NCBI RefSeq assembly: GCF_025499515.1
Contig: NZ_JAMKFA010000014.1
Coordinates: 95,759 to 159,758, forward strand
Reading direction: 5' to 3'
DNA from: Flavobacterium odoriferum
GTDB lineage: Bacteria; Bacteroidota; Bacteroidia; Flavobacteriales; Flavobacteriaceae
Length of the DNA: 64,000 bases
The notes under the pieces are model-generated. The model was given only the letters and a program-made list of their open reading frames with translations, ran no database searches and was not told the DNA's origin. A program made the position numbers and the translations under genes. How positions within the stretch are numbered: the stretch's first letter is position 1; each line of letters starts with the position of its first letter. Of the stretch, positions 8,848-19,826 are shown one piece after another.

Positions 8848-10458
8848 ATGAATTCAAAAATTAAAAAATATATACCTGCTGATGGATTGGCGGGTCTAAA
8901 GGAGAATTTTAAATCGGATGCAATTTCTGGTTTCATTGTGTTTTTATTAGCATTGCCTTTAAGTTTAGGAATTGCAAAAGCTTCTGATTTTCCTCCAATT
9001 ATGGGATTAATTACTGCAATTATTGGTGGTTTAGTCGTTTCGTTTTTCATGGGTTCTCGTTTAACGATTAAAGGACCTGCTGCTGGTTTAATTGTTATTG
9101 TTGCAGGCGCTGTTGCCGAGTTTGGGCAAGGAAACAACGATTTAGGTTGGAAATTAGCCCTTGGAGCAATGGTTGTGGCAGGAATTATCCAAATTCTTTT
9201 CGGAGTTTTAAAATTAGGAAAATTAGCCGATTTCTTCCCGCTTTCTACTATTCACGGAATGTTAGCAGCTATTGGAATTATTATTATTGCTAAACAAATT
9301 CCAGTTTTATTAAATGATAATCCTGCTTTAGCAAAAGGAATGGGACCAATCGAATTGTTATTAAACATTCCCAAATTCATCATCAATTTAGATACAAAAG
9401 CTTCGATTATTGGAGTGGTGAGTTTGGTAATTATGTTGGGTTGGCCATACATCAAAAACAAATCTATTAAGATGATTCCGGCGCCCTTGGTTGTGTTGTT
9501 ATTTGCTATTCCATGTGAATTATTTATGGATTTCGCACACACAGAACCACCGTATGCTTTGGTAAAAATCGGAAATTTAGTAGATAATATCAACTGGAAT
9601 GTCGATTTTTCAGGAATTAATCAAACCGGATTATTCATTAAATATGTGATTATGTTTGCTTTGGTTGGAACGTTAGAATCGTTACTAACCGTAAAAGCCA
9701 TCGATTTGTTAGATCCATTCAAAAGAAAATCCAACACAAATAAAGATTTAATCGCAGTTGGAATTGGAAATACGCTAGCTGCTGTTTTAGGTGGTTTGCC
9801 AATGATTTCTGAAGTAGCTCGTAGTTCTTCTAATGTTAATAATGGTGCTAAAACGCGTTGGGCAAATTTCTTTCACGGATTTTTTATTTTACTTTTTGTT
9901 TTATTAGCAGCTCCGTTACTAGAAATGATTCCTAACGCAGCTTTAGCCGCTATGTTAATTAGTGTGGGAATAAAATTAGCGCATCCAAAAGAATTCATGC
10001 ACATGTTACATATTGGAAAAGAACAATTATTCATTTTCACGGTTACTGTTTTGGTAACTTTATTTGAAGATTTATTACTTGGAATTGCTGCAGGAATGTT
10101 GGTTAAAATGATTATTCATGTTGTAAATGGCACACCGATTTCTTCTTTCTTTAAAGCGCCTACTGTGGTTTCCTTCGTGGATAATGAGTACAAAGTTGAA
10201 ATTAATAAAGCCGCTATTTTTTCTAATTATTTAGGAATCAAAAGAAAATTAGAGGAAATTCCGCCTGGATATCAAGTAAGTATTTGTTTGAAAAAAACAA
10301 AATTAGTAGACCATTCGGTAATGGAAAATTTGGAGCATTTTAAACATGATTATGAAGCACATGATGATGGAGGAACAGTAACTATCATTGGTTTAGAAAA
10401 TCATAAACCCTTATCTTTGCACCCAAAAGCTTCAAGAAAAAATCTAATTGCAGAATAA
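8848..10458 (+). CDS. SulP family anion transporter, probable bicarbonate transporter
   Basis: 536-aa inner-membrane transporter. The ATG at 8848 is preferred over an upstream TTG. The N-terminal half has the SulP signature (DAISGFIVFLLALPLSLGIAKAS, GSRLTIKGPAAGLIVIVAGA), followed by further membrane helices and a short C-terminal STAS-like domain (about residues 425-525, VCLKKT-type strands and DHSVMENLEHF). SulP proteins move sulfate, bicarbonate or other anions. The position directly behind dabAB makes bicarbonate the likeliest substrate (compare BicA), but substrate cannot be read from the sequence. The DUF2490 gene begins 2 bp after its stop. Confidence 0.85.
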   Translation: MNSKIKKYIPADGLAGLKENFKSDAISGFIVFLLALPLSLGIAKASDFPPIMGLITAIIGGLVVSFFMGSRLTIKGPAAGLIVIVAGAVAEFGQGNNDLGWKLALGAMVVAGIIQILFGVLKLGKLADFFPLSTIHGMLAAIGIIIIAKQIPVLLNDNPALAKGMGPIELLLNIPKFIINLDTKASIIGVVSLVIMLGWPYIKNKSIKMIPAPLVVLLFAIPCELFMDFAHTEPPYALVKIGNLVDNINWNVDFSGINQTGLFIKYVIMFALVGTLESLLTVKAIDLLDPFKRKSNTNKDLIAVGIGNTLAAVLGGLPMISEVARSSSNVNNGAKTRWANFFHGFFILLFVLLAAPLLEMIPNAALAAMLISVGIKLAHPKEFMHMLHIGKEQLFIFTVTVLVTLFEDLLLGIAAGMLVKMIIHVVNGTPISSFFKAPTVVSFVDNEYKVEINKAAIFSNYLGIKRKLEEIPPGYQVSICLKKTKLVDHSVMENLEHFKHDYEAHDDGGTVTIIGLENHKPLSLHPKASRKNLIAE

Positions 10459-10460
10459 GG

Positions 10461-11222
10461 ATGAAAAATATAAAAATGCGCTTGCTGTTCTTTATCGGAA
10501 TAGCGAGCTTATTTACTGTGAATATTAGTTATGCACAAGTAAAAGAAAGTAATAACGATATTTGGTTGCATTATTTTGGAAAGAATATGATTACAGAAAA
10601 GTTTTCATTTTCGTTTGAAGCCACAATGCGATATGCTAACGGATTTTCTGAAAAACAGCAATATTTTATTCGTCCTTCGGTAGATTATCAATTTACTAAA
10701 AAGTTTATGGGAAGTGTTGGGTTTAGTCATTATAATACGTATTCCTACGGAAATCCTGCGATGAATAAAATTAGTATTCCTGAAAATCATTTTTGGATTC
10801 AAGGAACGTTTGTTCACAATAGTGGAAAATTAAAAATCACACATCGATTACGAGATGAATTTCGATATGTTGGTGTTCCTGTTCTGCAATCAAATGGTGA
10901 TTTAGAAATAGATTATTACGACTATAGAAACCGAATGCGTTATATGCTTTTATTCAATTATCCTTTGATAAAAAAGGAAGAGGTTACGAAGTTATTTGCT
11001 TTGTTTGGTGATGAGGTTTTTATGAATATTGGTTCGAATGCAGGAAAGACATTTTTAAATCAGAATCGATTGATTGGTGGAGTTGGATATAATTTTGATA
11101 AAAACCATCAAATTCAATTGAGTTATATTCATCAAAATATTTGGAATTATACGAATACATTTCAAGAAAATAATCCGACAGTAAGATTGTCCTATATGTC
11201 AAATTTCGACTGGTCTAAGTAA
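10461..11222 (+). CDS. DUF2490 domain outer-membrane protein
   Basis: 253-aa protein with a signal peptide (about residues 1-25, ending SYAQ) and alternating amphipathic strands with many aromatic residues, as in a small outer-membrane beta-barrel. The pattern (DIWLHYFGKNMITEKFSF, RPSVDYQFTKKFMGSVGFSHY, FNYPLIKKEEV, ending YMSNFDW) matches the DUF2490 family. The function of the family is not established. It is the last gene of the dab-sulP operon, with only 2 bp before its start, and might be the outer-membrane pore or a surface partner of the carbon pump. A bidirectional terminator follows. Confidence 0.75.
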   Translation: MKNIKMRLLFFIGIASLFTVNISYAQVKESNNDIWLHYFGKNMITEKFSFSFEATMRYANGFSEKQQYFIRPSVDYQFTKKFMGSVGFSHYNTYSYGNPAMNKISIPENHFWIQGTFVHNSGKLKITHRLRDEFRYVGVPVLQSNGDLEIDYYDYRNRMRYMLLFNYPLIKKEEVTKLFALFGDEVFMNIGSNAGKTFLNQNRLIGGVGYNFDKNHQIQLSYIHQNIWNYTNTFQENNPTVRLSYMSNFDWSK

Positions 11223-11223
11223 T

Positions 11224-11263
11224 AAAAAAATCCGATTAGAATTTCTCTAATCGGATTTTTTTA
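11224..11263. terminator. Bidirectional intrinsic terminator
   Basis: Arms AAATCCGATTAGA (11228-11240) and TCTAATCGGATTT (11246-11258) around a 5-nt loop, with A-run before and T-run after, between two convergent genes. The arms are identical to those of the terminator at 3908-3943. Confidence 0.9.
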
Positions 11264-13603
11264 TTTGATTTCAAGTTCAATATCTTGGTTGTATAATTGA
11301 CCCTTATCATCAATGCCTTGAACATTTAATATAATCTTTTTTTGATTGTTAAGTGGAATTTGGTACTCAAAAATACCATTTGTATTGGATTGAATAGTTC
11401 TTGTAAAGTCTAGTGTTCCGTATTCTTTAAAAACTGCTTCAGACTGATTTGATAATTTCTCAGAAGTTACGAATGGTAAAACATTTTTAAATCCATTGGT
11501 AATATAAAAGAAATTACTGTTTTTAGTTTCTGGCAAAGGATTAAAAGTTGGTTGTTTTTTTGTAAAAATACTTATTACCCCATTCATCCCTTCTTGTCCC
11601 ATTCCTGCTCCTCTATTATTAATGTATATTTCATCTACGTTTATTAATCTAAAGTTCACTAGGTCATTAATATTGTAAATTCGTCCGTTGTCTAATAAAA
11701 CAATAGGATATCGATTTCCTAAAAATGAACGTTTGTTTCTTGTTACGATTACTGTATTTCCAATGCTGTCACGTATTACATCATATTGGTGAGATGCAAT
11801 AAATGATAAAACATCTTTATATGTGTCTGATACTACTTCTGTAATTTTATATGCTTGAGCGCTCCTCGTTGATGGAAAATTTGTATATAGAAGTTTTTGT
11901 TTTACGTTTTGCACAACTTCTACATTTTTTAATTCTGTTGTTTTTATTTCAGAATTGTTGTAATCATAATCATTGCTGTTGTCTGAATAACTTAATTCAC
12001 AATTTGAAACTAAATCAATTGTATTTAGTTTATTGAATTTTGATTTATTCTTTTTTAATGTGTGTAAAATAGTTGTTTTATTAGCTAAATCTGGTTTTTT
12101 GGGAAAATTGTAATGAATAGATATTGAATCAAGTGCCAAAATATTTTTAAAAACAAAATCAGAATCTGGATTCATGGTAGTTGTTTCGCTAATTCCATTA
12201 GTTGAAAAAATTTTAAGTTGCTTGGTCGCTTTTGATGAATTAGAATTATTTAATCTGATTGTCAAATCAATACCTGTTTCAAATTCGTACTTTATATTTG
12301 GAATTATGTTAAGAATTGATTGCCAATTATATTTTGATGTATTTGAAATTAAAAATAAGTCAAAATCCGCTGAGGTAGTTTTAGAATTCAACAATTCAGG
12401 ATTAATTTTGTTGGTCAAATAATTGTCAAAAGCCAATGTTTTTAATATTGAATTTGAATAGATGCTTTTACTTGTTGAGAAAGGTAATGCACTAATGCTT
12501 AATTGTGAATTGAGATTGTTTAATTTTCCAATTATTTTAATGCTGTCATTAGTCTTTGTGTGACTTATTATGGATACTGCATTAGTAGAATTTTCTTTTT
12601 TGTAGATTATTCTTTCAGAGATTTGATTTAAATTCTTATCGATTAATCGAAGTATATTTACTCCTTCAAAGAAGTTTTTCTTATCTAAAGTAAATTTTGA
12701 AATAACGTTTTTTTGAATTTTAAAAGTTATAAAACGAGTAGCTCTGTCTTTTTGAATGAGAAGGAATAATTCTTCATTTTCATACTTTTTCAGCGTATTT
12801 GGATTAGCTCTAATTTCTAAAGTATAAGAGTCACCAATGATACCTTCTAATAGTAAATTAAAATTATCTGATGAAGGTTTTTTTAATTTTTCGGAAAAAT
12901 TTATAAAATTATTATTGCTTACAATTGAATAAATTTCATCTTTAACTTTTGGGAGAATAAATTTTCCATACCCCAATTTATTGGTAGAAAAAGTGGTAAT
13001 TACATTTTGTTTTTCATCTAAAACTTTAATGTTTTCAATCTTAATACCTTTATTTAAGCAATCCGATATTTTTACAACAACATTATTATCACAATCGGTA
13101 ATTAAATTTCCTCCTTCATAATTTATGCTAACAGTAACATTGTTTTTGTCATATGATTTTGTGGCATTAATTTGTTTTGGAACTATAATTTCAATTTCTT
13201 GATAAGTTGATTCATCTTCCTCAAAATTATTCATGAAATTGGTATACACATGAAGATAATACATTCCAGATTCTAATTCTTTAGGTAAATTTATTTGCCC
13301 ATCAATAGTTCCATTAGAAGCAAAAAACAGATTATTTGAAAGTTCTTTTCTTTTAGAATTGTACAAACTCACATAAACATTTGTAGTCCCAATGTTAAGC
13401 GAGTTTGTTTTTTTATCATAAATGTATCCTTTAAACCAAATAGTTTCATTAGAAAGAAAAACAGTTTTATTTAAATGCAAATGAATGTTTTCTCTTTCAA
13501 ATTGATAATAGTTATCTATTGACTGAGCAATTTTTTCTTTATTCACGGTTTGTGAAAAGCTGAAAAAATGAAATAAGCATACTAAGAAAACTGTTTTTTG
13601 CAT
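11261..13603 (-). CDS. Surface protein with macroglobulin-like and TonB-plug domains, no barrel (copy 2)
   Basis: 780-aa exported protein, signal peptide about residues 1-18. The N-terminal half looks like beta-sandwich domains of the alpha-2-macroglobulin MG2 type (HLNKTVFLSNETIWFKGYIYD, SGMYYLHVYTNFMNNF). Around residues 580-690 is a TonB-receptor plug-like domain (TYKDVLSFIASHQYDVI, LDNGRIYNINDL, NVDEIYINNRGAGMG, GVISIFTKK). No barrel follows; the protein ends in another beta-rich domain. Such proteins occur widely in Flavobacteriia, with no function known to me. It lies 7 bp after a closely similar gene on the same strand (13611-15956), so the two are a tandem duplication in one operon. 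Confidence 0.75.
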   Translation of the reverse strand: MQKTVFLVCLFHFFSFSQTVNKEKIAQSIDNYYQFERENIHLHLNKTVFLSNETIWFKGYIYDKKTNSLNIGTTNVYVSLYNSKRKELSNNLFFASNGTIDGQINLPKELESGMYYLHVYTNFMNNFEEDESTYQEIEIIVPKQINATKSYDKNNVTVSINYEGGNLITDCDNNVVVKISDCLNKGIKIENIKVLDEKQNVITTFSTNKLGYGKFILPKVKDEIYSIVSNNNFINFSEKLKKPSSDNFNLLLEGIIGDSYTLEIRANPNTLKKYENEELFLLIQKDRATRFITFKIQKNVISKFTLDKKNFFEGVNILRLIDKNLNQISERIIYKKENSTNAVSIISHTKTNDSIKIIGKLNNLNSQLSISALPFSTSKSIYSNSILKTLAFDNYLTNKINPELLNSKTTSADFDLFLISNTSKYNWQSILNIIPNIKYEFETGIDLTIRLNNSNSSKATKQLKIFSTNGISETTTMNPDSDFVFKNILALDSISIHYNFPKKPDLANKTTILHTLKKNKSKFNKLNTIDLVSNCELSYSDNSNDYDYNNSEIKTTELKNVEVVQNVKQKLLYTNFPSTRSAQAYKITEVVSDTYKDVLSFIASHQYDVIRDSIGNTVIVTRNKRSFLGNRYPIVLLDNGRIYNINDLVNFRLINVDEIYINNRGAGMGQEGMNGVISIFTKKQPTFNPLPETKNSNFFYITNGFKNVLPFVTSEKLSNQSEAVFKEYGTLDFTRTIQSNTNGIFEYQIPLNNQKKIILNVQGIDDKGQLYNQDIELEIK

Positions 13604-13610
13604 AATAGTT

Positions 13611-15956
13611 TTATTTTATATCAATTTCAAAATTATTGTAATACAGTTGCCCAAAATTATCAATTCCTTGAATGTTAATTTTTAATTTTTCTTGGTTAAA
13701 GTGCGGAATTGTAAACTCGAAATTTCCGGTCTCATCTGTATAAACATTTGGAATCCAATCAATTGTTCCGTATTTCAAAAATGATTCATTACTATAAGAT
13801 ACATATTTTGGATTTTCATACTCTAATAAAGGTTGAAAGCCTCCTTTTATTATTAAAGATTTTGATTTTATCAGATTTGGACTTTGTTTAGCTACATATG
13901 TTTTTTTTGTATAAATTCTAATTGATCCATTTGTTCCACCACTACCACCCATTCCATACCCGTGTTTGTTAATGTAAATTTCATCAATGTCTATAAGTAA
14001 TAAATTTAATAAGTAAGTAAAATCTGTTAGTGGTGCATTATCTAAAAAAACAGCAGGTTCTCTATTTCCTAAGAACGATTTAGTGATTCTGGAACGAATA
14101 GTTATATTTCCACCTTCTCTACTTACATCATAACCATGAGATGCAATAAATGACAGAACATCTCTAAATGAAGTTATATCACTATCGTTGATTTTATACC
14201 CTTTAGCCATTGAATTATTATATTCTCGTTCTTTTTCAAGCTTTTCTTTTTTTACTTCGGCAACTTCAACATCTTTAAGAATAGTTACATTTTCTAATTT
14301 TGGGAATTCTAGGTTTGTATCAAAATCATTCTTAATAAATTTTTCTGATGGACATAAAGTCTTAATTATTAGTGGTTTTTTATTAAATTTTTTATTGTTA
14401 TTTGTTACTCTTGAATAAATATTAAGCGACTGAAGTTTATCATCTTTTTTAATTAATGAAAAATGAAAATTTGTTGAGTCAATGGCTAATATGTTTTTGA
14501 ATTCAAATTCGTTTTTTTCATTTAATGTAGTAGTCTCATTAATTCCATTTATTGAAAACAATCTTAATTTTTCTTTAGAACCTACATTTTGATTTACCTT
14601 GCCATCAATATTTAAACCAATATCAAATGAATAGGTTTCTTTAGGAGTTTCGTTTAAGATAGCACTCCACTTGTAATTCGTTTTTGAATGTAGAAGAACT
14701 AAGTCTAATTCGTATTTTTTTCTTTTGTTAAAATTTTCAAAATAATAATCTGTATTTAACTTCTCTGTAGAGCAATAATTTTTAAAAACTAAATTAGAGA
14801 TTATATTGTTTGTGTTGTTGTTTGCATCACCAGTAGGTAATGTACTCACACTAAAATTTCCTATTCGGTTATTAATTTTTCCACTAACTTTAATACTATC
14901 TTTTGTTTTAATTGTTGTTAGTGAGATTTTGTTTTGAATTAAATTGTGATAAATTACTCTTTCAGATATTGATTCTAAGTCACTATTAATTAATCGAATT
15001 GCACTAATTCCGTTAGGAATATCCGATTGATTTATGACAAAGTTTTTTTGAGTCGCGTCTAAAATAAAATCAACTACATTACCTTGATCATTTTTTTGAA
15101 TAATTATTGAAAAAGGTTTGTTTTTGTATTTTTTAAAACTTTCTTCATTAGTTTTAATTGTTATTAGAAGTTTGTTGTCATCACTATAATTAACGGCTGT
15201 AACATTTATTCCTTCTAAAACAGGGAAGTCTAGTTTTTTAGAAATTGCTTTGGCGTTATGTTCAAATTCAATTGTATAAATTTCTAAATTGGTTTTAAAA
15301 AGGTCAAATTTACCATAACCTTCGCTGTTGGTTGCAAATGTATTTATGACTTCTCCTTTGTTATTTTTCACCTTAATATTGCCTATTTTTAAACCATTTC
15401 CATAACAATCTTGAATACTAACACCAACAGTGTTGTCGCAATTTGCTAATAAACTTCCGCCTTCATATGATGTAATTATTGAAGGGCTTGTTGTTTCTTC
15501 AGATTTTGTTGGAATAACCTTATCTTGAATATTGATTATTTTTAAAGGCTGAATTGTTGATTCGTTTTCTTTAAAATTATTCATGTAATTGGTGTAAACA
15601 TGAATGTAATAATTTCCAGAAGGTAATGATTCGTTAATTTTAATTTGTCCTAAAATAACTCCGTTTGAAGCATAAAAAAGTTGATTTGAAATTTCTAAAT
15701 TATTTTCATCTAATATCGAAACATAAACATTTGTAGTTTCAAAATTAAGTTTTGACTCTTTTTTTTCAATTATATAACCTTTAAACCAAATAGTTTCGTT
15801 TGTTAAATAGACAGATTTGTTAAGGTGTAAAAAGATGTTTTCACGATCTAATTTATAATAATTAATTAATGTTTCATCAATTTTATTTTTATCCAAATTT
15901 TGAGAAAATAATTGTAAACAGAAAAAAAGAGTAATAATTAAAAAATTGTTTTTCAT
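13611..15956 (-). CDS. Surface protein with macroglobulin-like and TonB-plug domains, no barrel (copy 1)
   Basis: 781-aa paralogue of the next gene in the operon. Signal peptide about residues 1-18; MG2-like region (HLNKSVYLTNETIWFKGYII, SGNYYIHVYTNYMNNFKENE); plug-like region with FRDVLSFIASHGYDVSREGG, FLDNAPLTDFTYLL, DIDEIYINKHGYGMGGSGG and GSIRIYTKK. The plug folds here without any receptor barrel. The internal order and most motif positions match copy 2 residue for residue at the ends, while the middle has diverged. It is transcribed first; the next upstream feature is the groEL terminator at about 15985-16022. Function unknown; an outer-membrane anchor or TonB-linked assembly role is a guess. 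Confidence 0.75.
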   Translation of the reverse strand: MKNNFLIITLFFCLQLFSQNLDKNKIDETLINYYKLDRENIFLHLNKSVYLTNETIWFKGYIIEKKESKLNFETTNVYVSILDENNLEISNQLFYASNGVILGQIKINESLPSGNYYIHVYTNYMNNFKENESTIQPLKIINIQDKVIPTKSEETTSPSIITSYEGGSLLANCDNTVGVSIQDCYGNGLKIGNIKVKNNKGEVINTFATNSEGYGKFDLFKTNLEIYTIEFEHNAKAISKKLDFPVLEGINVTAVNYSDDNKLLITIKTNEESFKKYKNKPFSIIIQKNDQGNVVDFILDATQKNFVINQSDIPNGISAIRLINSDLESISERVIYHNLIQNKISLTTIKTKDSIKVSGKINNRIGNFSVSTLPTGDANNNTNNIISNLVFKNYCSTEKLNTDYYFENFNKRKKYELDLVLLHSKTNYKWSAILNETPKETYSFDIGLNIDGKVNQNVGSKEKLRLFSINGINETTTLNEKNEFEFKNILAIDSTNFHFSLIKKDDKLQSLNIYSRVTNNNKKFNKKPLIIKTLCPSEKFIKNDFDTNLEFPKLENVTILKDVEVAEVKKEKLEKEREYNNSMAKGYKINDSDITSFRDVLSFIASHGYDVSREGGNITIRSRITKSFLGNREPAVFLDNAPLTDFTYLLNLLLIDIDEIYINKHGYGMGGSGGTNGSIRIYTKKTYVAKQSPNLIKSKSLIIKGGFQPLLEYENPKYVSYSNESFLKYGTIDWIPNVYTDETGNFEFTIPHFNQEKLKINIQGIDNFGQLYYNNFEIDIK

Positions 15957-15984
15957 GGCTTTAAGATTTTTATATTTTGTAAAT

Positions 15985-16022
15985 ATAAAAAAAACTGCTT
16001 GAGATTATCAAGCAGTTTCTAA
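15985..16022 (-). terminator. Intrinsic terminator of groEL
   Basis: Perfect 11-bp stem (AAACTGCTTGA / TCAAGCAGTTT, arms 15992-16002 and 16008-16018) with a 5-nt loop. On the minus strand it is followed by a run of T, and it lies about 20 bp beyond the groEL stop codon. Confidence 0.9.
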
Positions 16023-16040
16023 TTTTTTTTAAGAAAAATA

Positions 16041-17706
<1,666 letters not shown>

Positions 17707-17727
17707 AAGTTGTAGTTCAATCTATGA

Positions 17728-18003
17728 TTAAAGAATTGCGTAAATTTCGTCTTCTCTCATAATCAGGTAATCTTTACCTTCATATTTGAACTCTGTTCCC
17801 GAATATTTACCATACAAAACGGTATCTCCAACTTTTACAGTCATGGTATAGTCTTTTTTGCCATTTCCCACGGCTACTACAGTACCTTTTTGTGGTTTTT
17901 CTTTTGCAGTGTCTGGAATAATAATTCCCGAAGCTGTTGTAGTTTCTGCTGCCAATGGAGCAATTACTACACGATCTGAAATAGGTTTAATGTTTAATGA
18001 CAT
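17728..18003 (-). CDS. groS: GroES, 10-kDa co-chaperonin
   Basis: 91-aa co-chaperonin with the family segments [35 protein letters not shown] and the terminal [30 protein letters not shown] ending. It forms the heptameric lid on GroEL. It is the first gene of the groES-groEL operon. Its promoter should lie within 18004-18090, but I see no good TAnnTTTG match there. No CIRCE-type inverted repeat was found either, so heat regulation by HrcA is not indicated. Confidence 0.98.
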   Translation of the reverse strand: MSLNIKPISDRVVIAPLAAETTTASGIIIPDTAKEKPQKGTVVAVGNGKKDYTMTVKVGDTVLYGKYSGTEFKYEGKDYLIMREDEIYAIL

Positions 18004-18092
18004 AGTTGTATATTTTGGTTATTAAAATTAATTTGTTGATTGTTGTTTTTCAGAAATTATGCCAAACCAATTTTCTGACATTTTTACTGAAA

Positions 18093-18125
18093 TAAAAAAG
18101 CCAGCACTGACAGGCTGGCATTTTT
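18093..18125 (-). terminator. Intrinsic terminator of the secG operon
   Basis: Stem GCCAGC (18100-18105) / GCTGGC (18114-18119) with an 8-nt loop, followed on the minus strand by a run of six T. It separates secG from groES. Confidence 0.85.
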
Positions 18126-18144
18126 ATATGTTTTTTGTATGTTT

Positions 18145-18498
18145 TTATTTTTTTTCTGCAGGTGCAGGTGTAGCAGGTGCAGTTTGTTTTGCAGCTTCAG
18201 GTGTAGTTGGAACTGTAGTTGTTGGTACAGCCATTTCTTCTTCTCCTAAAATTTTTGAACCAGTTGCTCCACCACCATTAAAACTCAAACTTGAAAGTAA
18301 GATTAATGCAATTAGAATTCCTCCTAATGTCCATGTACTTTTATCTAAAAAGTCTGTTGTTTTTTGAACTCCACCTAATTGTTGAGAACCACCAAATGAA
18401 GAAGATAAACCTCCACCTTTAGGGTTTTGAACCATAATAGCTAAGATTAATAAAAAACAAACAATTGTTATCGCAATTAAAAAACCTGTAAATCCCAT
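18145..18498 (-). CDS. secG: SecG, preprotein translocase subunit
   Basis: 117-aa small inner-membrane protein with two hydrophobic helices (about residues 4-22 and 58-75). Between them is the conserved loop MVQNPKGGGLSSSFGGSQQLGGVQKTTDFLDK. SecG associates with SecYE and assists SecA-driven export. The C-terminal Ala/Pro/Thr-rich tail (VPTTTVPTTPEAAKQ) is a low-complexity extension common in this phylum. It is the last gene of a run with the TPR protein (2 bp upstream), lptE and the sigma-54 activator. Confidence 0.93.
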   Translation of the reverse strand: MGFTGFLIAITIVCFLLILAIMVQNPKGGGLSSSFGGSQQLGGVQKTTDFLDKSTWTLGGILIALILLSSLSFNGGGATGSKILGEEEMAVPTTTVPTTPEAAKQTAPATPAPAEKK

Positions 18499-18500
18499 AA

Positions 18501-19307
18501 TTAATTATTATTTTGTTGTAAATTTTTGATTTCATTTATTCGGTCTGCAAAGAAACTACTTTTTTCTGGATATTTCAAAATTAATATTTCATAAGCTTGT
18601 ATTGCTTTGTTATATTTTTTTTGTTCTAAGTATACTTTTGCTAATGTCTCAGTCATTAAGTGTGTTGGCTCTTCAACACTTTTAGTAATATTTGCAGGTG
18701 TTTTCGTTAGATCTTTTACTGGAGCAATTTTTGGATTGGCTTCAATAAATTTATCTATTATATCTATTTTTTTTTGCTTTTCAGCTTCAATTTGAGGGTT
18801 GATTGCCTCATTTTCACGATCAATTGGACTAAATTTTGTCAATTGTAACCATTCTTGAAACGAATGTCTTTCAGTAGGAGTAAAAGGTAAAGGTTTACCA
18901 ATTTCTAATTTTTCTTCTGAAGTTTTTTCTATTACTTCAAGCTCAACTTTTTCTTCTTCAGTGGCAATAGTTTCTATTTGAGGAAGCACAATTACTTCTT
19001 CCATATGATGTACTTCAATATTTAACAAAGATTTTTGAATTTCATCTATCTTTTCCTGTTGAATCGCTGTGAAATTATCCGAAGTAATAAATTCAAATAA
19101 TATTGTTCTATCTGTTGTGTAAGCAGCTGTTTTTTTTAATTCATAATTATATCTAAAACTTTCCTGATTGAACAATCCTTTTAAATGCAAGGCACGCACT
19201 GCTTGAAAGTACGGAAATTGCAAGACAATATTTTCTAAAGCTATCGTTTGTTTTTCGTTGGTAGCTTCAGGTTTGTTTAAAAGATATGTTAAATCAGATG
19301 TGTTCAA
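18501..19307 (-). CDS. TPR-containing protein of unknown function
   Basis: 268-aa cytoplasmic protein without signal peptide. The N-terminal region (MNTSDLTYLLNKPEATNEKQ) is one I associate with a conserved flavobacterial protein found beside lptE and secG. The middle is acidic and probably disordered (IATEEEKVELEVIEKTSEEKLEIG). The C-terminus carries at least one clear tetratricopeptide repeat (LAKVYLEQKKYNKAIQAYEI), a protein-interaction helix pair. Tight spacing to secG (2 bp) and lptE (15 bp) suggests a shared transcript with cell-envelope export genes. No enzymatic motif is visible. Confidence 0.65.
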   Translation of the reverse strand: MNTSDLTYLLNKPEATNEKQTIALENIVLQFPYFQAVRALHLKGLFNQESFRYNYELKKTAAYTTDRTILFEFITSDNFTAIQQEKIDEIQKSLLNIEVHHMEEVIVLPQIETIATEEEKVELEVIEKTSEEKLEIGKPLPFTPTERHSFQEWLQLTKFSPIDRENEAINPQIEAEKQKKIDIIDKFIEANPKIAPVKDLTKTPANITKSVEEPTHLMTETLAKVYLEQKKYNKAIQAYEILILKYPEKSSFFADRINEIKNLQQNNN

Positions 19308-19322
19308 AAGTTTATAAATTAA

Positions 19323-19826
19323 TTACCATTTTGCTAATGATTCGTTAAAAACATCTTGAGTGATTCGTTCAAAAATCACATCTAATGCTGCAGTTAATTG
19401 TGAACCAACCAATTGCTCATTGGCATCGAAGTCATAGAAAAATGAAAAACGTTTTTCAAAATTGTCATCTTCTTTTTTTCTATTTACAAAACGAACCATT
19501 ACAGCAATCGTAAGTCTGTTTTGTGCAGCTCTTTGATCAGCTGTAGCAGTCATTGGTGTAATGCGATATTCAACAATTTCACCTTCATAAAGCAAATCAC
19601 CTCCTTGTGAAGTTAGATTTAAATTAGTCTGGTTTTGAATGATGTCTTGTAATTCTAAAGTGAATGTTCTTTCAATTCCTGGTTCAATTAATTCAGCATT
19701 ATTTTGAAAATAATTTACTTGAAAAGTTTCGGCATCTATTTTTCCAGTTCCAGTGAAATTATAAACTCCGCAACCATTCAATAGAAAGGAAAAAGTTACA
19801 GTTATTGCTATGATGAAATATCTCAT
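19323..19826 (-). CDS. lptE: LptE-like LPS assembly lipoprotein
   Basis: 167-aa lipoprotein; the lipobox LLNGC places the lipidated cysteine at residue 19. The rest (GVYNFTGTGKIDAETFQVNYF, FTLELQDIIQNQTNL, YEGEIVEYRITPMTATADQRAAQNRLTIAV) matches the Bacteroidota LptE family, which plugs the LptD barrel that inserts lipopolysaccharide into the outer membrane. Its start codon overlaps the stop codon of the upstream sigma-54 activator by one base (TAATG), so translation of the two is probably coupled. Confidence 0.88.
   Translation of the reverse strand: MRYFIIAITVTFSFLLNGCGVYNFTGTGKIDAETFQVNYFQNNAELIEPGIERTFTLELQDIIQNQTNLNLTSQGGDLLYEGEIVEYRITPMTATADQRAAQNRLTIAVMVRFVNRKKEDDNFEKRFSFFYDFDANEQLVGSQLTAALDVIFERITQDVFNESLAKW

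Noticed and set aside
8709..9137. 142-codon frame antisense to the SulP gene
   Set aside because: Composition (Pro, Ile, Lys rich) reflects the complement of a membrane-protein gene; it covers the sulP start and has no start context or homology I recognise.
18004..18090. CIRCE element or sigma-32 type promoter before groES
   Set aside because: No inverted repeat of the TTAGCACTC-N9-GAGTGCTAA type and no clear promoter match could be found, so none is annotated.
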